From the NCBI GenBank assembly GCA_023428365.1, contig JAEYYQ010000144.1, positions 1 to 10,531 of the forward strand: a stretch of DNA of 10,531 bases, in the 5' to 3' direction. The translations under genes and the position numbers were made by a program. The notes below the pieces were generated by a model. The model did not search any database. It was not told the DNA's origin and saw only the letters and a program-made list of their open reading frames with translations. This stretch comes from Pseudomonadota bacterium. GTDB lineage: Bacteria; Pseudomonadota; Alphaproteobacteria; Rhizobiales; Hyphomicrobiaceae. Shown piece after piece: positions 1-6,080 of this stretch (position 1 is the stretch's first letter; each line of letters begins with the position of its first letter).

Positions 1-809
1 ACATCGCGCTTGCGATTGCAGAAGATAATGGCGTTGCGAACATCCTGGCCGCGCATGAGCTGCCGAAGCGACTCGCGTTTGGCCCAGTCCTCGCTGTCAC
101 GGCAGAACTGGAAGCGTTGAGTAATCAGCTTCGCCGTCGTCGCGGGCTTGGCAACCTCGATCCGTGCGGGATCTTTGAGGAAGCTGTCGACCAGCCGCTG
201 AATTTCCTGCGGCATCGTCGCCGAGAAGAACAGCGTCTGCCGGCGCGGCGGGAGAAGTTTACAGATCTTCTCGATATCGGGAATGAAGCCCATGTCGAGC
301 ATGCGGTCGGCTTCGTCGATGACCAGGATCTCGACGCCCATCAGCATGATGCGGCCCCGCTGGAAATGATCCAGCAGACGGCCTGGCGTCGCGATGAGCA
401 CGTCCACGCCGCGATCAAGCTTTTTGACCTGATCGTCCATGGATACGCCGCCGATCAGCAGCGCGACATCCAGCTTGTGATGAATGCCGTATTTCTCGAA
501 GCTTTGCGCGACTTGCGCTGCGAGCTCGCGTGTTGGTGCGAGTATGAGAGAGCGCGGCATCCGCGCCCGAGCCCGGCCGGTTTCCAGCCGAGTGATCATG
601 GGAAGAACGAACGACGCCGTCTTTCCCGTTCCTGTTTGCGCTATCCCCAAAACATCCTTGCCAGTTACAGCGACCGGGATCGCTTCGCACTGAATAGGTG
701 TGGGATTAGAATAACCAGCCGCCTCCACGGCAGCCAGCACCTTGGCGCTGAGCCCAAGCTCAGCGAATGTCGGCGTTGACAATAAAGCCTCGTCTCGTCC
801 TGCGTTCAC
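1..809 (-). CDS. DEAD-box ATP-dependent RNA helicase (RhlE-like), C-terminus beyond the window
   Basis: ATP-dependent RNA unwinding protein, probably acting in cytoplasmic RNA remodelling, ribosome assembly or mRNA decay. Translating the minus strand gives the family motifs in order, numbered from the GTG at 809: Q motif TPIQ (about 37-40), Walker A AQTGTGKT (57-64), PTREL (92-96), a GG motif near 120, TPGRL (141-145), the DEAD box (165-168), SAT (196-198) and the start of the second RecA domain with IIFCN. The gene runs off the left edge after 269 codons, so the rest of domain 2 and any basic tail are not visible. The start is uncertain. GTG at 809 has GAGG six bases upstream. GTG at 821 and TTG at 782 (with GAGG upstream) are in-frame alternatives. 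The family assignment is certain from the motifs. RhlE rather than another DEAD-box subgroup is a judgement from overall resemblance. Confidence 0.93.
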   Translation of the reverse strand, partial: MNAGRDEALLSTPTFAELGLSAKVLAAVEAAGYSNPTPIQCEAIPVAVTGKDVLGIAQTGTGKTASFVLPMITRLETGRARARMPRSLILAPTRELAAQVAQSFEKYGIHHKLDVALLIGGVSMDDQVKKLDRGVDVLIATPGRLLDHFQRGRIMLMGVEILVIDEADRMLDMGFIPDIEKICKLLPPRRQTLFFSATMPQEIQRLVDSFLKDPARIEVAKPATTAKLITQRFQFCRDSEDWAKRESLRQLMRGQDVRNAIIFCNRKRD

Positions 810-856
810 ATATGGCCTCACGTTCCCGCCGAACGACGGACGTTGAAGCCGAGTTA

Positions 857-943
857 GAGCGCAGGGGGATAGGGGTGCCAAATAACGGCAAAATAATGCG
901 ATTAGGCGAAAAAAGGGACTAATGAATGCAATCCCCTGCGCTC
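857..943. repeat. Long-spaced inverted repeat upstream of the helicase gene
   Basis: GAGCGCAGGGG at 857-867 is the exact reverse complement of CCCCTGCGCTC at 933-943. Skipping one G (868) extends the pairing by two more base pairs. The 63-65 base interior is AT-rich and includes a smaller TGCC/GGCA hairpin. In the helicase transcript this could fold as a stem in the 5' leader if transcription starts upstream of it. As DNA it could be a looped operator. The function is unknown. Confidence 0.6.
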
Positions 944-1131
944 GCCACGCGAACCTGCTGACACACGTTAGCCAGAAATGCAAGCAAAACATTGCCTTGG
1001 AAGGGTGTGTTCAACAGCACATCACGCTGATGTGTGGCCTGCTTGCACAAAAGGCTTGTATTTTGGGCAGCAAGCACGGCTGTGCCCCAGGAAACAGTCG
1101 CTCAAAGGACAATCCACCACAGTTGTCGTGG

Positions 1132-1148
1132 TTGGTTAGCCAAACCAA
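1132..1148. repeat. 17-bp dyad TTGGTT-N5-AACCAA upstream of DUF2147 gene
   Basis: TTGGTT at 1132-1137 and AACCAA at 1143-1148 form a perfect 6-bp inverted repeat around AGCCA. It ends 38 bases before the start codon of the secreted DUF2147 gene. That is a plausible place for an operator or a leader hairpin, but the short arms could arise by chance. Confidence 0.35.
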
Positions 1149-1186
1149 GTCAGGCGCTGCGGCGTTGCTTGTCAGAGAGGTACGAA

Positions 1187-1846
1187 ATGAGAGTTTGCGG
1201 ATATTCCCTGACGTCGGTTGCGTTTGCCGCACTGACAGCGCTCGCCATCCCGGCGAACGCACAATCAACTGACCCAACTGGCGTATGGATAGATCATACG
1301 GGCCGTGGTGCCATCGAGATTACACCATGCGGCGATGCTTTGTGTGGACGTGTCGTCTGGACAAAGGATGCGTCGGGCAAGGAAGCCTGCGGCGTTCAGA
1401 TTCTGGGTGAAGTGAAGGCCTCCGGGCCCGGTGTGTGGGATAAGGGGTGGATTTTTGATCCCGAGGAAAATTCGAAGTACAGCGTCGAGTTGAAGCCGCT
1501 GGCCGGCGATAAGCTACGTGTCGTTGGTTATCTCGGCACGAAGCTGTTCAGCGAGACCATGACCTGGACGCGAGCTCCCGCCGATCTGCAGCGGTGTGAT
1601 GCCACGGAGCAGACGGCCGCGACAGCGCCGGCAACGCCGCCCGCGACCGCTCCGCAGTCAACCGAAACCACTGTCCCCCAGAGTGATAGCAAGGCGGCCG
1701 AGGTTGTGCCGCCGAAAGAGCCGCTGCCGCCTGTCGCCGCGGAACCAGCTCCGCAGAAAAAGCCGAGCCGGCAGGCAAATGCGCGGCCGCAGAACTGCAA
1801 GGTGGATACGCCTTGGGTTACGGTCCAGTTTCCGTGCCCGGATTGA
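1187..1846 (+). CDS. Secreted DUF2147-domain protein with Pro/Ala-rich tail
   Basis: Predicted exported protein of 219 residues. Residues 1-25 form a signal peptide ending in ANA, with the mature protein starting at Gln26. The DUF2147 domain covers about residues 30-130, recognisable by GVWIDHTGRGAIEI followed by a CGDALCGRVVW segment. The biochemical function of DUF2147 is not known to me; members are usually small periplasmic proteins little longer than the domain. Here the domain is followed by a roughly 65-residue linker rich in Ala, Pro and Thr (about 138-200), then a short end containing Cys204 and Cys217. The mature protein has six cysteines (48, 53, 68, 137, 204, 217), so disulfides are possible. 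The start is ATG 1187 because GAGAGG lies at 1175-1180, six bases upstream, and the signal peptide begins there. A longer in-frame start at 1034 would put about 51 unrelated residues before the signal peptide. Confidence 0.85.
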   Translation: MRVCGYSLTSVAFAALTALAIPANAQSTDPTGVWIDHTGRGAIEITPCGDALCGRVVWTKDASGKEACGVQILGEVKASGPGVWDKGWIFDPEENSKYSVELKPLAGDKLRVVGYLGTKLFSETMTWTRAPADLQRCDATEQTAATAPATPPATAPQSTETTVPQSDSKAAEVVPPKEPLPPVAAEPAPQKKPSRQANARPQNCKVDTPWVTVQFPCPD

Positions 1847-1891
1847 TAATTCGAGACTAGGCCTCGCCCTCATCAGGCGGCTCGGCTAACG

Positions 1892-1927
1892 TCCTCCCGA
1901 CGTGCTGATTTGCGGACGTCGGGAGGA
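1892..1927 (+). promoter_or_regulatory. 12-bp hairpin sequestering the ribosome binding site of the MBL gene
   Basis: Bases 1892-1903 pair perfectly with 1916-1927 around a 12-base loop (1904-1915). The right arm contains GGGAGG (1921-1926), the ribosome binding site of the gene starting at 1933, so the folded leader would hide it. A run of seven A, not T, follows the stem, so it is not a normal intrinsic terminator on the plus strand. On the minus strand the T run precedes the stem, so it is not one there either. The left arm can pair differently: ACGTC (1889-1893) with GACGT (1899-1903), which would free the ribosome binding site. What is seen is the pairing; regulation is inferred. Confidence 0.65.
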
Positions 1928-1932
1928 AAAAA

Positions 1933-2808
1933 ATGATCACACAATTCACGGTCGGGAATTCGACCGTCCATCGCGTTGTCGAGTTCGAAGAGGCGATCTT
2001 CGATCCGTTCTTTTTCTTTCCCGGCCTGACGCCCGAATTACTCGACCAAAATAAGAGCTGGCTGGAGCCCAGGTATATCGATCCGGTAACCGGCAAACTC
2101 GTGCTCTGTATCCAGAGCTACGTTGTCCGTACGCCGCATCACAACATTCTCGTCGACAGCTGCGTCGGCAATCATAAGCATCGCCCGCATCGGCCCTTCT
2201 GGCACCAGATGACCAGCGATCGGTACGAGAAGAACCTCGCTGCCACCGGTCTCGGAGTCGACGACATCGACTATGTGATGTGTACGCACTTGCACGTCGA
2301 TCATGTCGGCTGGAACACTCGCCTTGAAAACGGGCGGTGGGTGCCGACCTTCCCAAAGGCGCGCTATCTGTTCGCGGATCGCGAGCTGGATTACTGGACC
2401 GAGCGTAGCGCCGCTGACACCGACGCCTGTCCGTGGATCGCCGATTCCGTGCTTCCGATTGTGGCGGCCGGTCGTCATGACGTGGTGAAAAGCGATCACG
2501 TTCTGAATGACATCGTGCGTCTCATTCCGACGCCGGGGCATTCGATCGATCACTTTTCAGTGCATGTCGGCAAGGAAGGAGCAGACGCTTTCATCACCGG
2601 AGATATGGTGCATTCGCCTCTGCAGATGCGCTATCCCGATTTGTCGATGCGGCTCGACTACGATCAGGAACAGTCTGGACGCACGCGCCGCGCAATATTC
2701 GAACGCTTCGCCGATCAGCCGACGCTGTTCTGCACCGCGCATTTCCCGCAGCCGTCTGTAGGCCGGCTGGTCCGGGCGGATGGCGCTTACGCTTTCATTT
2801 CCGTTTGA
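1933..2808 (+). CDS. Metallo-beta-lactamase-fold hydrolase (lactonase-like)
   Basis: Zinc-dependent hydrolase of 291 residues, probably cytoplasmic since no signal peptide is visible. The full metal-binding set is present: HLHVDH gives His119, His121, Asp123 and His124; His203 lies in PGHSIDH; Asp224 in TGDMVH; His270 in TAHFP. This arrangement suits the MBL branch that includes acyl-homoserine lactonases and 4-pyridoxolactonase, so ester or lactone hydrolysis is the likeliest chemistry. The substrate cannot be read from sequence. ATG 1933 has GGGAGG six bases upstream, inside the hairpin described separately. The stop codon overlaps the ribosome binding site of the following aldo/keto reductase gene, which starts 11 bases later, so the two are almost certainly co-transcribed and translationally coupled. 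The partner suggests one pathway in which a lactone made by the reductase is opened here, but that is inference. Confidence 0.88.
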   Translation: MITQFTVGNSTVHRVVEFEEAIFDPFFFFPGLTPELLDQNKSWLEPRYIDPVTGKLVLCIQSYVVRTPHHNILVDSCVGNHKHRPHRPFWHQMTSDRYEKNLAATGLGVDDIDYVMCTHLHVDHVGWNTRLENGRWVPTFPKARYLFADRELDYWTERSAADTDACPWIADSVLPIVAAGRHDVVKSDHVLNDIVRLIPTPGHSIDHFSVHVGKEGADAFITGDMVHSPLQMRYPDLSMRLDYDQEQSGRTRRAIFERFADQPTLFCTAHFPQPSVGRLVRADGAYAFISV

Positions 2809-2819
2809 GAGGGTCGCAC

Positions 2820-3860
2820 ATGGACGCTTTTGCGCGACGGCGGATTGGAAATACCTCGCTTGAGGTGACGGCATTGGGTTTTGGCGGTGCGAGCCTGGGG
2901 GACGCTTATGAAGTCATCCCAGAGGCCCAGGCGGAAGGCGCGCTGGAAGCAGCGTTTGCTGGAGGGATCGGCTATTTCGATACGTCGCCGTGGTACGGCA
3001 ACGGCAAGAGCGAGATGCGGTTCGGTCGCGTACTGAGAACCAAGCCGCGCTCGTCATTCGTTCTGTCGACGAAAGTCGGGCGTGTTTATTTTCGACCCAG
3101 TGAGCCGGACACATATCATCACAGCCGTTGGGTTGGTGGACTGCCATTTGACCGGCGTTTCGACTACACGCGGGATGGTATTCTGAAATCCTATGAACAG
3201 AGCCTGCTGCGCCTCGGCATCAACCGGGTGGACGCACTGCTGATCCATGATCTGGATTTGCGCCATCAACTTACGGATGAAGGGATTGCTGCCCGTTTCA
3301 CAGAGCTGGAAAACGGAAAGGGGTGGCAAGCGCTTGCCGACCTCAAGGCGACCGGAGAAATCCAGGCCATCGGTGCGGGCATCAATCACGTGGGCATGAT
3401 TCCGCGCTTCCTTGAGCGGTACGATATCGACTTCTTCCTGCTGGCCATGCCCTACACACTGATGGAGCAGGAGGCATTGGACAACGAGTTGCCCCTGTGC
3501 GTGGAGCGCGGCGCGTCGGTCGTCATCGGGGCGCCGTTTGCATCCGGCATTCTGGCGCGCGGGCCGCGTCCGGGCGCGCTCTACGGCTACAAGCCGGCGG
3601 AGCCAGACATCATTGCGAAAGCCGAGCAGATCGCCGCCGTTTGCGCTCGGCACAATGTTCCGCTCGCTGCGGCGGCGCTGCAGTTTCCGCTCGCGCATCC
3701 AGCGGTCGCTTCGGTTGTCCCCGGGCCGGTGTCGAGTGAGGAGGTGAGGCTCAACTTCGCAGCGATGCGTTATCCAATACTGGATGCGTTGTGGGATGAT
3801 CTCAAATCGGAAAAACTTGTGCGCGCCGATGCTCCTGTCCCGAGAATGAGCGTGACATAA
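2820..3860 (+). CDS. Aldo/keto reductase (aldose 1-dehydrogenase / pyridoxal 4-dehydrogenase-like)
   Basis: NAD(P)-dependent oxidoreductase of 346 residues with a TIM-barrel fold, cytoplasmic. The AKR catalytic tetrad is complete: Asp54 and Tyr59 in FDTSPWYG, Lys85 in STKVGR and His143 in LLIHD. The N-terminus (RRRIGNTSLEVTALGFGGA) is typical, and the length suits the subgroup containing D-threo-aldose (L-fucose) 1-dehydrogenase and the AKR-type pyridoxal 4-dehydrogenase. Those enzymes oxidise a cyclic hemiacetal to a lactone. ATG 2820 is chosen because GAGAGGG (2807-2813) sits six bases upstream. An in-frame TTG at 2805 overlaps the previous stop codon and has no better site. The close coupling with the MBL hydrolase upstream fits a dehydrogenase plus lactonase pair. 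The exact substrate is unknown, and a more general carbonyl reductase role remains possible. Confidence 0.9.
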   Translation: MDAFARRRIGNTSLEVTALGFGGASLGDAYEVIPEAQAEGALEAAFAGGIGYFDTSPWYGNGKSEMRFGRVLRTKPRSSFVLSTKVGRVYFRPSEPDTYHHSRWVGGLPFDRRFDYTRDGILKSYEQSLLRLGINRVDALLIHDLDLRHQLTDEGIAARFTELENGKGWQALADLKATGEIQAIGAGINHVGMIPRFLERYDIDFFLLAMPYTLMEQEALDNELPLCVERGASVVIGAPFASGILARGPRPGALYGYKPAEPDIIAKAEQIAAVCARHNVPLAAAALQFPLAHPAVASVVPGPVSSEEVRLNFAAMRYPILDALWDDLKSEKLVRADAPVPRMSVT

Positions 3861-3924
3861 ACAACGATCAATTCGGGATCGCGATGGCTCAAAGCGAGCC
3901 GCCGCAGGCCGGCGTGACTCCGAT

Positions 3925-3949
3925 GGAACGCCAGGGCGACAACGCTGTT
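3925..3949 (+). promoter_or_regulatory. Candidate EcfG (general stress sigma factor) promoter
   Basis: GGAAC at 3925-3929 followed after exactly 16 bases by TGTT (3946-3949) matches the known alphaproteobacterial EcfG consensus GGAAC-N16/17-CGTT with one change. Transcription would begin around 3955-3960. That makes the ATG at 3960 nearly leaderless and supports GTG 3987 as the start of the downstream gene. The same arrangement is found upstream of the DUF1236 gene. Confidence 0.55.
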
Positions 3950-3986
3950 TTATCATCTCATGGGCAACCGTGGATGGAGTTCGAGC

Positions 3987-4505
3987 GTGATCGCCCGTTT
4001 TCACCAACGCCGGTTTTCTTCATCTGGACAGTTCGCGTCACTTTTCACAGTAGTGATCGCTTGCTTGCTCTGCAGCGCCCAAGTTGGGCAAGCGATTGCT
4101 CAGACACGCTGGCAGGGCAATCTTTCGCATCCTGCCCGTGAATATTCGCAGTCGGCAGAGAAATCGGTGAAAGGCCAATTGTTCCTGACGCAAGGGCTTG
4201 TTTGCGATAATCCTTCGCAAGTCGATGCCGTGGTCACATTGTCGAACAGCGGCGATGCTCTCGAGGGCGCGCTCGAGCAGATCAACGCCGGAGCAGAGGT
4301 TCCCCGCTGTGTCGTTGGCAGGGTTTTGATCGCGCGATATGTCGAAAAAGCGCGATCATTCACCGTCGCAAATCGAGAATTCAACGTTCACCGCGTTTTG
4401 ATCGTTGCGATCGGCATGAAAAAGGAAAACAGCGTCGTGCCGATGTCACTCGAACGGCCGCTGGAGCAGTTCGTCGTCACGACCGATTCATCGCAACCGA
4501 TTTGA
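3987..4505 (+). CDS. Small secreted protein of unknown function
   Basis: I do not recognise a family. From GTG 3987 the product is 172 residues with a signal peptide: a basic start (ARFHQRR), a hydrophobic core at about 16-33 and a likely cleavage near residue 38 (QAIA, then Q). The mature part has two cysteines, Cys73 in LVCDNP and Cys108 in VPRCVVG, which could form one disulfide, and then a strand-rich segment VGRVLIARYVEKARSFTVAN. GTG 3987 is preferred because GGAG (3976-3979) lies seven bases upstream and the putative promoter at 3925-3949 leaves room for a leader. ATG 3960 is in frame, adds nine residues, but has no ribosome binding site. The gene ends 36 bases before the end of the convergent DsbA-like gene. 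A stress-induced periplasmic protein is plausible from the promoter only. Confidence 0.7.
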   Translation: MIARFHQRRFSSSGQFASLFTVVIACLLCSAQVGQAIAQTRWQGNLSHPAREYSQSAEKSVKGQLFLTQGLVCDNPSQVDAVVTLSNSGDALEGALEQINAGAEVPRCVVGRVLIARYVEKARSFTVANREFNVHRVLIVAIGMKKENSVVPMSLERPLEQFVVTTDSSQPI

Positions 4506-4541
4506 CGAACTGGTTTTCGGCTGGTGCGGTCGTCGGTGAAA

Positions 4542-5114
4542 TCATGCCGGCACATATGGCTTCAGCACGTTAGCCCATTCCTCGACCGTCTGACCGCTGC
4601 TCATGTTCGGCTCGATCAAACCATTGATCATGAATGTGGGTGAGAAATGAATGCCGTTCTGACGGCTGTACTTCGTATGCCAGCGCAGGGCTTGATCGAC
4701 GCTTTTCAGTTTGAAAGCATCAGATAAATCGACACCGATCAGGTTTGAAATATCGCGCAGGATGTCGGTAGGCGTACGATGCATATTCGGACCCGAAGAG
4801 TGGTTCTCGAACTCGAAGTCCTCGCGATTCTTGAAAATCTCGGCGATTGCTTTCAATGCGGCTTGCGTACCGCCTTCCGTTGCGCTTGCAGCGAGAATGC
4901 TGCGCGTCACGATTCCGGAAAATAAATGCCAGGGCTGCGAGACAAAACGAATTTTGATCGTGAGCTTATCGTCTCCGACGGCTGACAGCAGTTGCGGCAG
5001 TTTCTCGAATGCGCGTTTCGAAAACGGGCAGGTTGGCTCGAGGAAGACTTCGAGTTCTACGTTTCCCTTCCCCAACTCGATCGGTGCAACAGGTTTCACA
5101 TCGTGGGCTGACAT
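4542..5114 (-). CDS. DsbA-family thioredoxin-fold protein with a single active-site cysteine
   Basis: Thioredoxin-fold protein of 190 residues in the DsbA/thioredoxin_4 group. The strand leading to the active site reads LEVFLEPTCPFSKRAF, so the motif is Cys29-Pro-Phe-Ser32 rather than the usual CPxC. Cys29 is the only cysteine in the protein. A helical insertion follows (about 75-150) and a cis-proline loop (Ser158-Pro159-Thr160) precedes FMINGL, as in true family members. There is no signal peptide, so it should be cytoplasmic. A CxxS protein cannot act as a dithiol oxidase. It may bind or glutathionylate thiols, act as an isomerase or transferase-like protein, or have a non-redox role. The start ATG at 5114 has only a weak upstream purine run. 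No partner gene is evident: both neighbours run on the opposite strand. Confidence 0.8.
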   Translation of the reverse strand: MSAHDVKPVAPIELGKGNVELEVFLEPTCPFSKRAFEKLPQLLSAVGDDKLTIKIRFVSQPWHLFSGIVTRSILAASATEGGTQAALKAIAEIFKNREDFEFENHSSGPNMHRTPTDILRDISNLIGVDLSDAFKLKSVDQALRWHTKYSRQNGIHFSPTFMINGLIEPNMSSGQTVEEWANVLKPYVPA

Positions 5115-5206
5115 GTCTCGTGTTCCGCTTGCGGATATTTCAGGACGAACAGCGCTAGATTAAGCGCGGGATGCCGAGGGAGCAACTCGGCCGCAGTCGT
5201 TAGTCC

Positions 5207-5231
5207 GGAACCCGCGTGTGGAATGCTTGTT
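5207..5231 (+). promoter_or_regulatory. Candidate EcfG (general stress sigma factor) promoter for the DUF1236 gene
   Basis: GGAAC at 5207-5211 is followed after exactly 16 bases by TGTT (5228-5231), one change from the EcfG consensus GGAAC-N16/17-CGTT. The predicted transcript start is about 30 bases before the DUF1236 start codon, a normal leader length. Spacing and both boxes are the same as those at 3925-3949. Confidence 0.6.
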
Positions 5232-5267
5232 TCCTCTACAACAGAGAAGTAGCCGAAGGAGTTTACC

Positions 5268-5960
5268 ATGCGGCTCAAAACATTGACGCAGGTCGCCGCG
5301 GCGGCGCTGGTGGCGAGTGCCAGTTCGGCCGCCTACGCCCAGATGGGCGGGCAACTGCAGCAGCCCAGTGGCGGCGGATCACCACAGCCCGGACTGCAGA
5401 TGCCCAAGGGTGAGCCTGGTGGCAGTACGCGCCAGCCGGGTGCGGGTAGTGGAGCAAAGACAGATTCCGAACGCGGACAACGTAACCTCACCCCGCAGCG
5501 TGGCGCATCGGAGCAAAAATCGCGAAATCGCCAGCAAGAACGTGTCGGTGAACAACAAGGCCAGAAGAAAGAGAAGCGCGCTGGCGAACGCCAGGATGGA
5601 ATGAAGAAGGAGCAGCGGGCAGGCGAGCAACGCGGCAAGGATCGCCAGCAGCAGGCCAGAGAGCGGCCCGGCGGGGAAGCAGGAAAGGGCGCGGGCGGTG
5701 GCGTTGGTGCGCGGCCCGACATGAGCAGTCAGCAGCGGACGACAATTCGTCAGCGATTGAGCAGTGGCCCGCGGGTCAACGAGGTTAACTTTGCAGTCGC
5801 CGTGGGTACGCGGATTCCAAGGAGCGTCTCGCTGCGCGTCCTTCCGGCATCGGTGATCGAAATCGTCCCGCAATATCGCGGCTATCGCTATGTTCTGGTG
5901 GGAAACCGTATTCTGATCGTTGATCCGGAAACATTCGAGATTGTGTACGTGATCAGCTAG
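5268..5960 (+). CDS. Secreted DUF1236-domain protein with disordered charged middle region
   Basis: Exported protein of 230 residues. A signal peptide ends in AYA (cleavage after about residue 24). Residues 25-165 are low complexity, rich in Gln, Gly, Arg, Lys and Glu and with no cysteines, and are surely disordered. They include a degenerate 13-residue repeat, KKEKRAGERQ (100-109) and KKEQRAGEQR (113-122). The C-terminal part from about residue 172 is a DUF1236 domain, recognisable by IPRSVSLRVLP, VPQYRGYRYVLVGNRILIVDP and the final ETFEIVYVI. DUF1236 has no established biochemical function that I know of; it is common in secreted proteins of Rhizobiales and resembles envelope-associated beta-rich modules. 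AAGGAG lies just upstream of ATG 5268, and a strong terminator follows the stop, so the gene appears to be a single transcription unit. The upstream EcfG-type promoter suggests induction in stress or stationary phase. Confidence 0.85.
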   Translation: MRLKTLTQVAAAALVASASSAAYAQMGGQLQQPSGGGSPQPGLQMPKGEPGGSTRQPGAGSGAKTDSERGQRNLTPQRGASEQKSRNRQQERVGEQQGQKKEKRAGERQDGMKKEQRAGEQRGKDRQQQARERPGGEAGKGAGGGVGARPDMSSQQRTTIRQRLSSGPRVNEVNFAVAVGTRIPRSVSLRVLPASVIEIVPQYRGYRYVLVGNRILIVDPETFEIVYVIS

Positions 5961-5986
5961 CAACCTCATTCATGAAATAACGTTCG

Positions 5987-6023
5987 TTCCCGGCCTTGGA
6001 GTTCCGAGGCCGGGAATTTCTTT
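5987..6023 (+). terminator. Intrinsic terminator after the DUF1236 gene
   Basis: TTCCCGGCCTTGG (5987-5999) pairs with bases 6004-6016 to give a 13-bp stem with one G-T pair and an AGTT tetraloop. TTTCTTT (6017-6023) follows directly. It lies 26 bases after the DUF1236 stop codon and 57 bases before the ureohydrolase start, so the next gene needs its own promoter in that short space or partial read-through. Confidence 0.9.
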
Positions 6024-6080
6024 GTAGATTTGGATTCCGGTCCGTTTGACCGCATCAGGGTGTACCGAGAGGGCATTGTC

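Larger units (their letters stand above)
810..1186. other. Divergent intergenic region between helicase and DUF2147 gene
   Basis: This 377-base stretch separates two divergently transcribed genes and must hold both promoters. I see no convincing coding sequence: the short open frames here resemble no known protein and lack good ribosome binding sites. It contains a long-spaced inverted repeat around 857-943 and a short dyad at 1132-1148, listed separately. The centre (about 880-930) is AT-rich compared with its surroundings, which fits a promoter, but no clear -35/-10 pair stands out on either strand. Confidence 0.7.

Noticed and set aside
117..779. A 220-codon open frame on the plus strand
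   Set aside because: It lies opposite the DEAD-box helicase, whose motifs are all intact on the minus strand.
1892..1927. Intrinsic terminator after the DUF2147 gene
   Set aside because: The stem is followed by A, not T, on the plus strand, and on the minus strand the T run precedes the stem. Its right arm is the next gene's ribosome binding site.
3054..4007. A 317-codon open frame on the minus strand
   Set aside because: It is antisense to the aldo/keto reductase, has no ribosome binding site of note and resembles no protein.
4077..4089. Short palindrome GCCCAA-G-TTGGGC
   Set aside because: It lies inside the signal-peptide coding region of the secreted protein and is too short to separate from chance.
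5379..5969. A 196-codon minus-strand frame with hydrophobic stretches
   Set aside because: It mirrors the Gln/Glu/Lys codons of the DUF1236 gene read backwards as Leu and Phe. The plus strand has signal peptide, domain, promoter and terminator.
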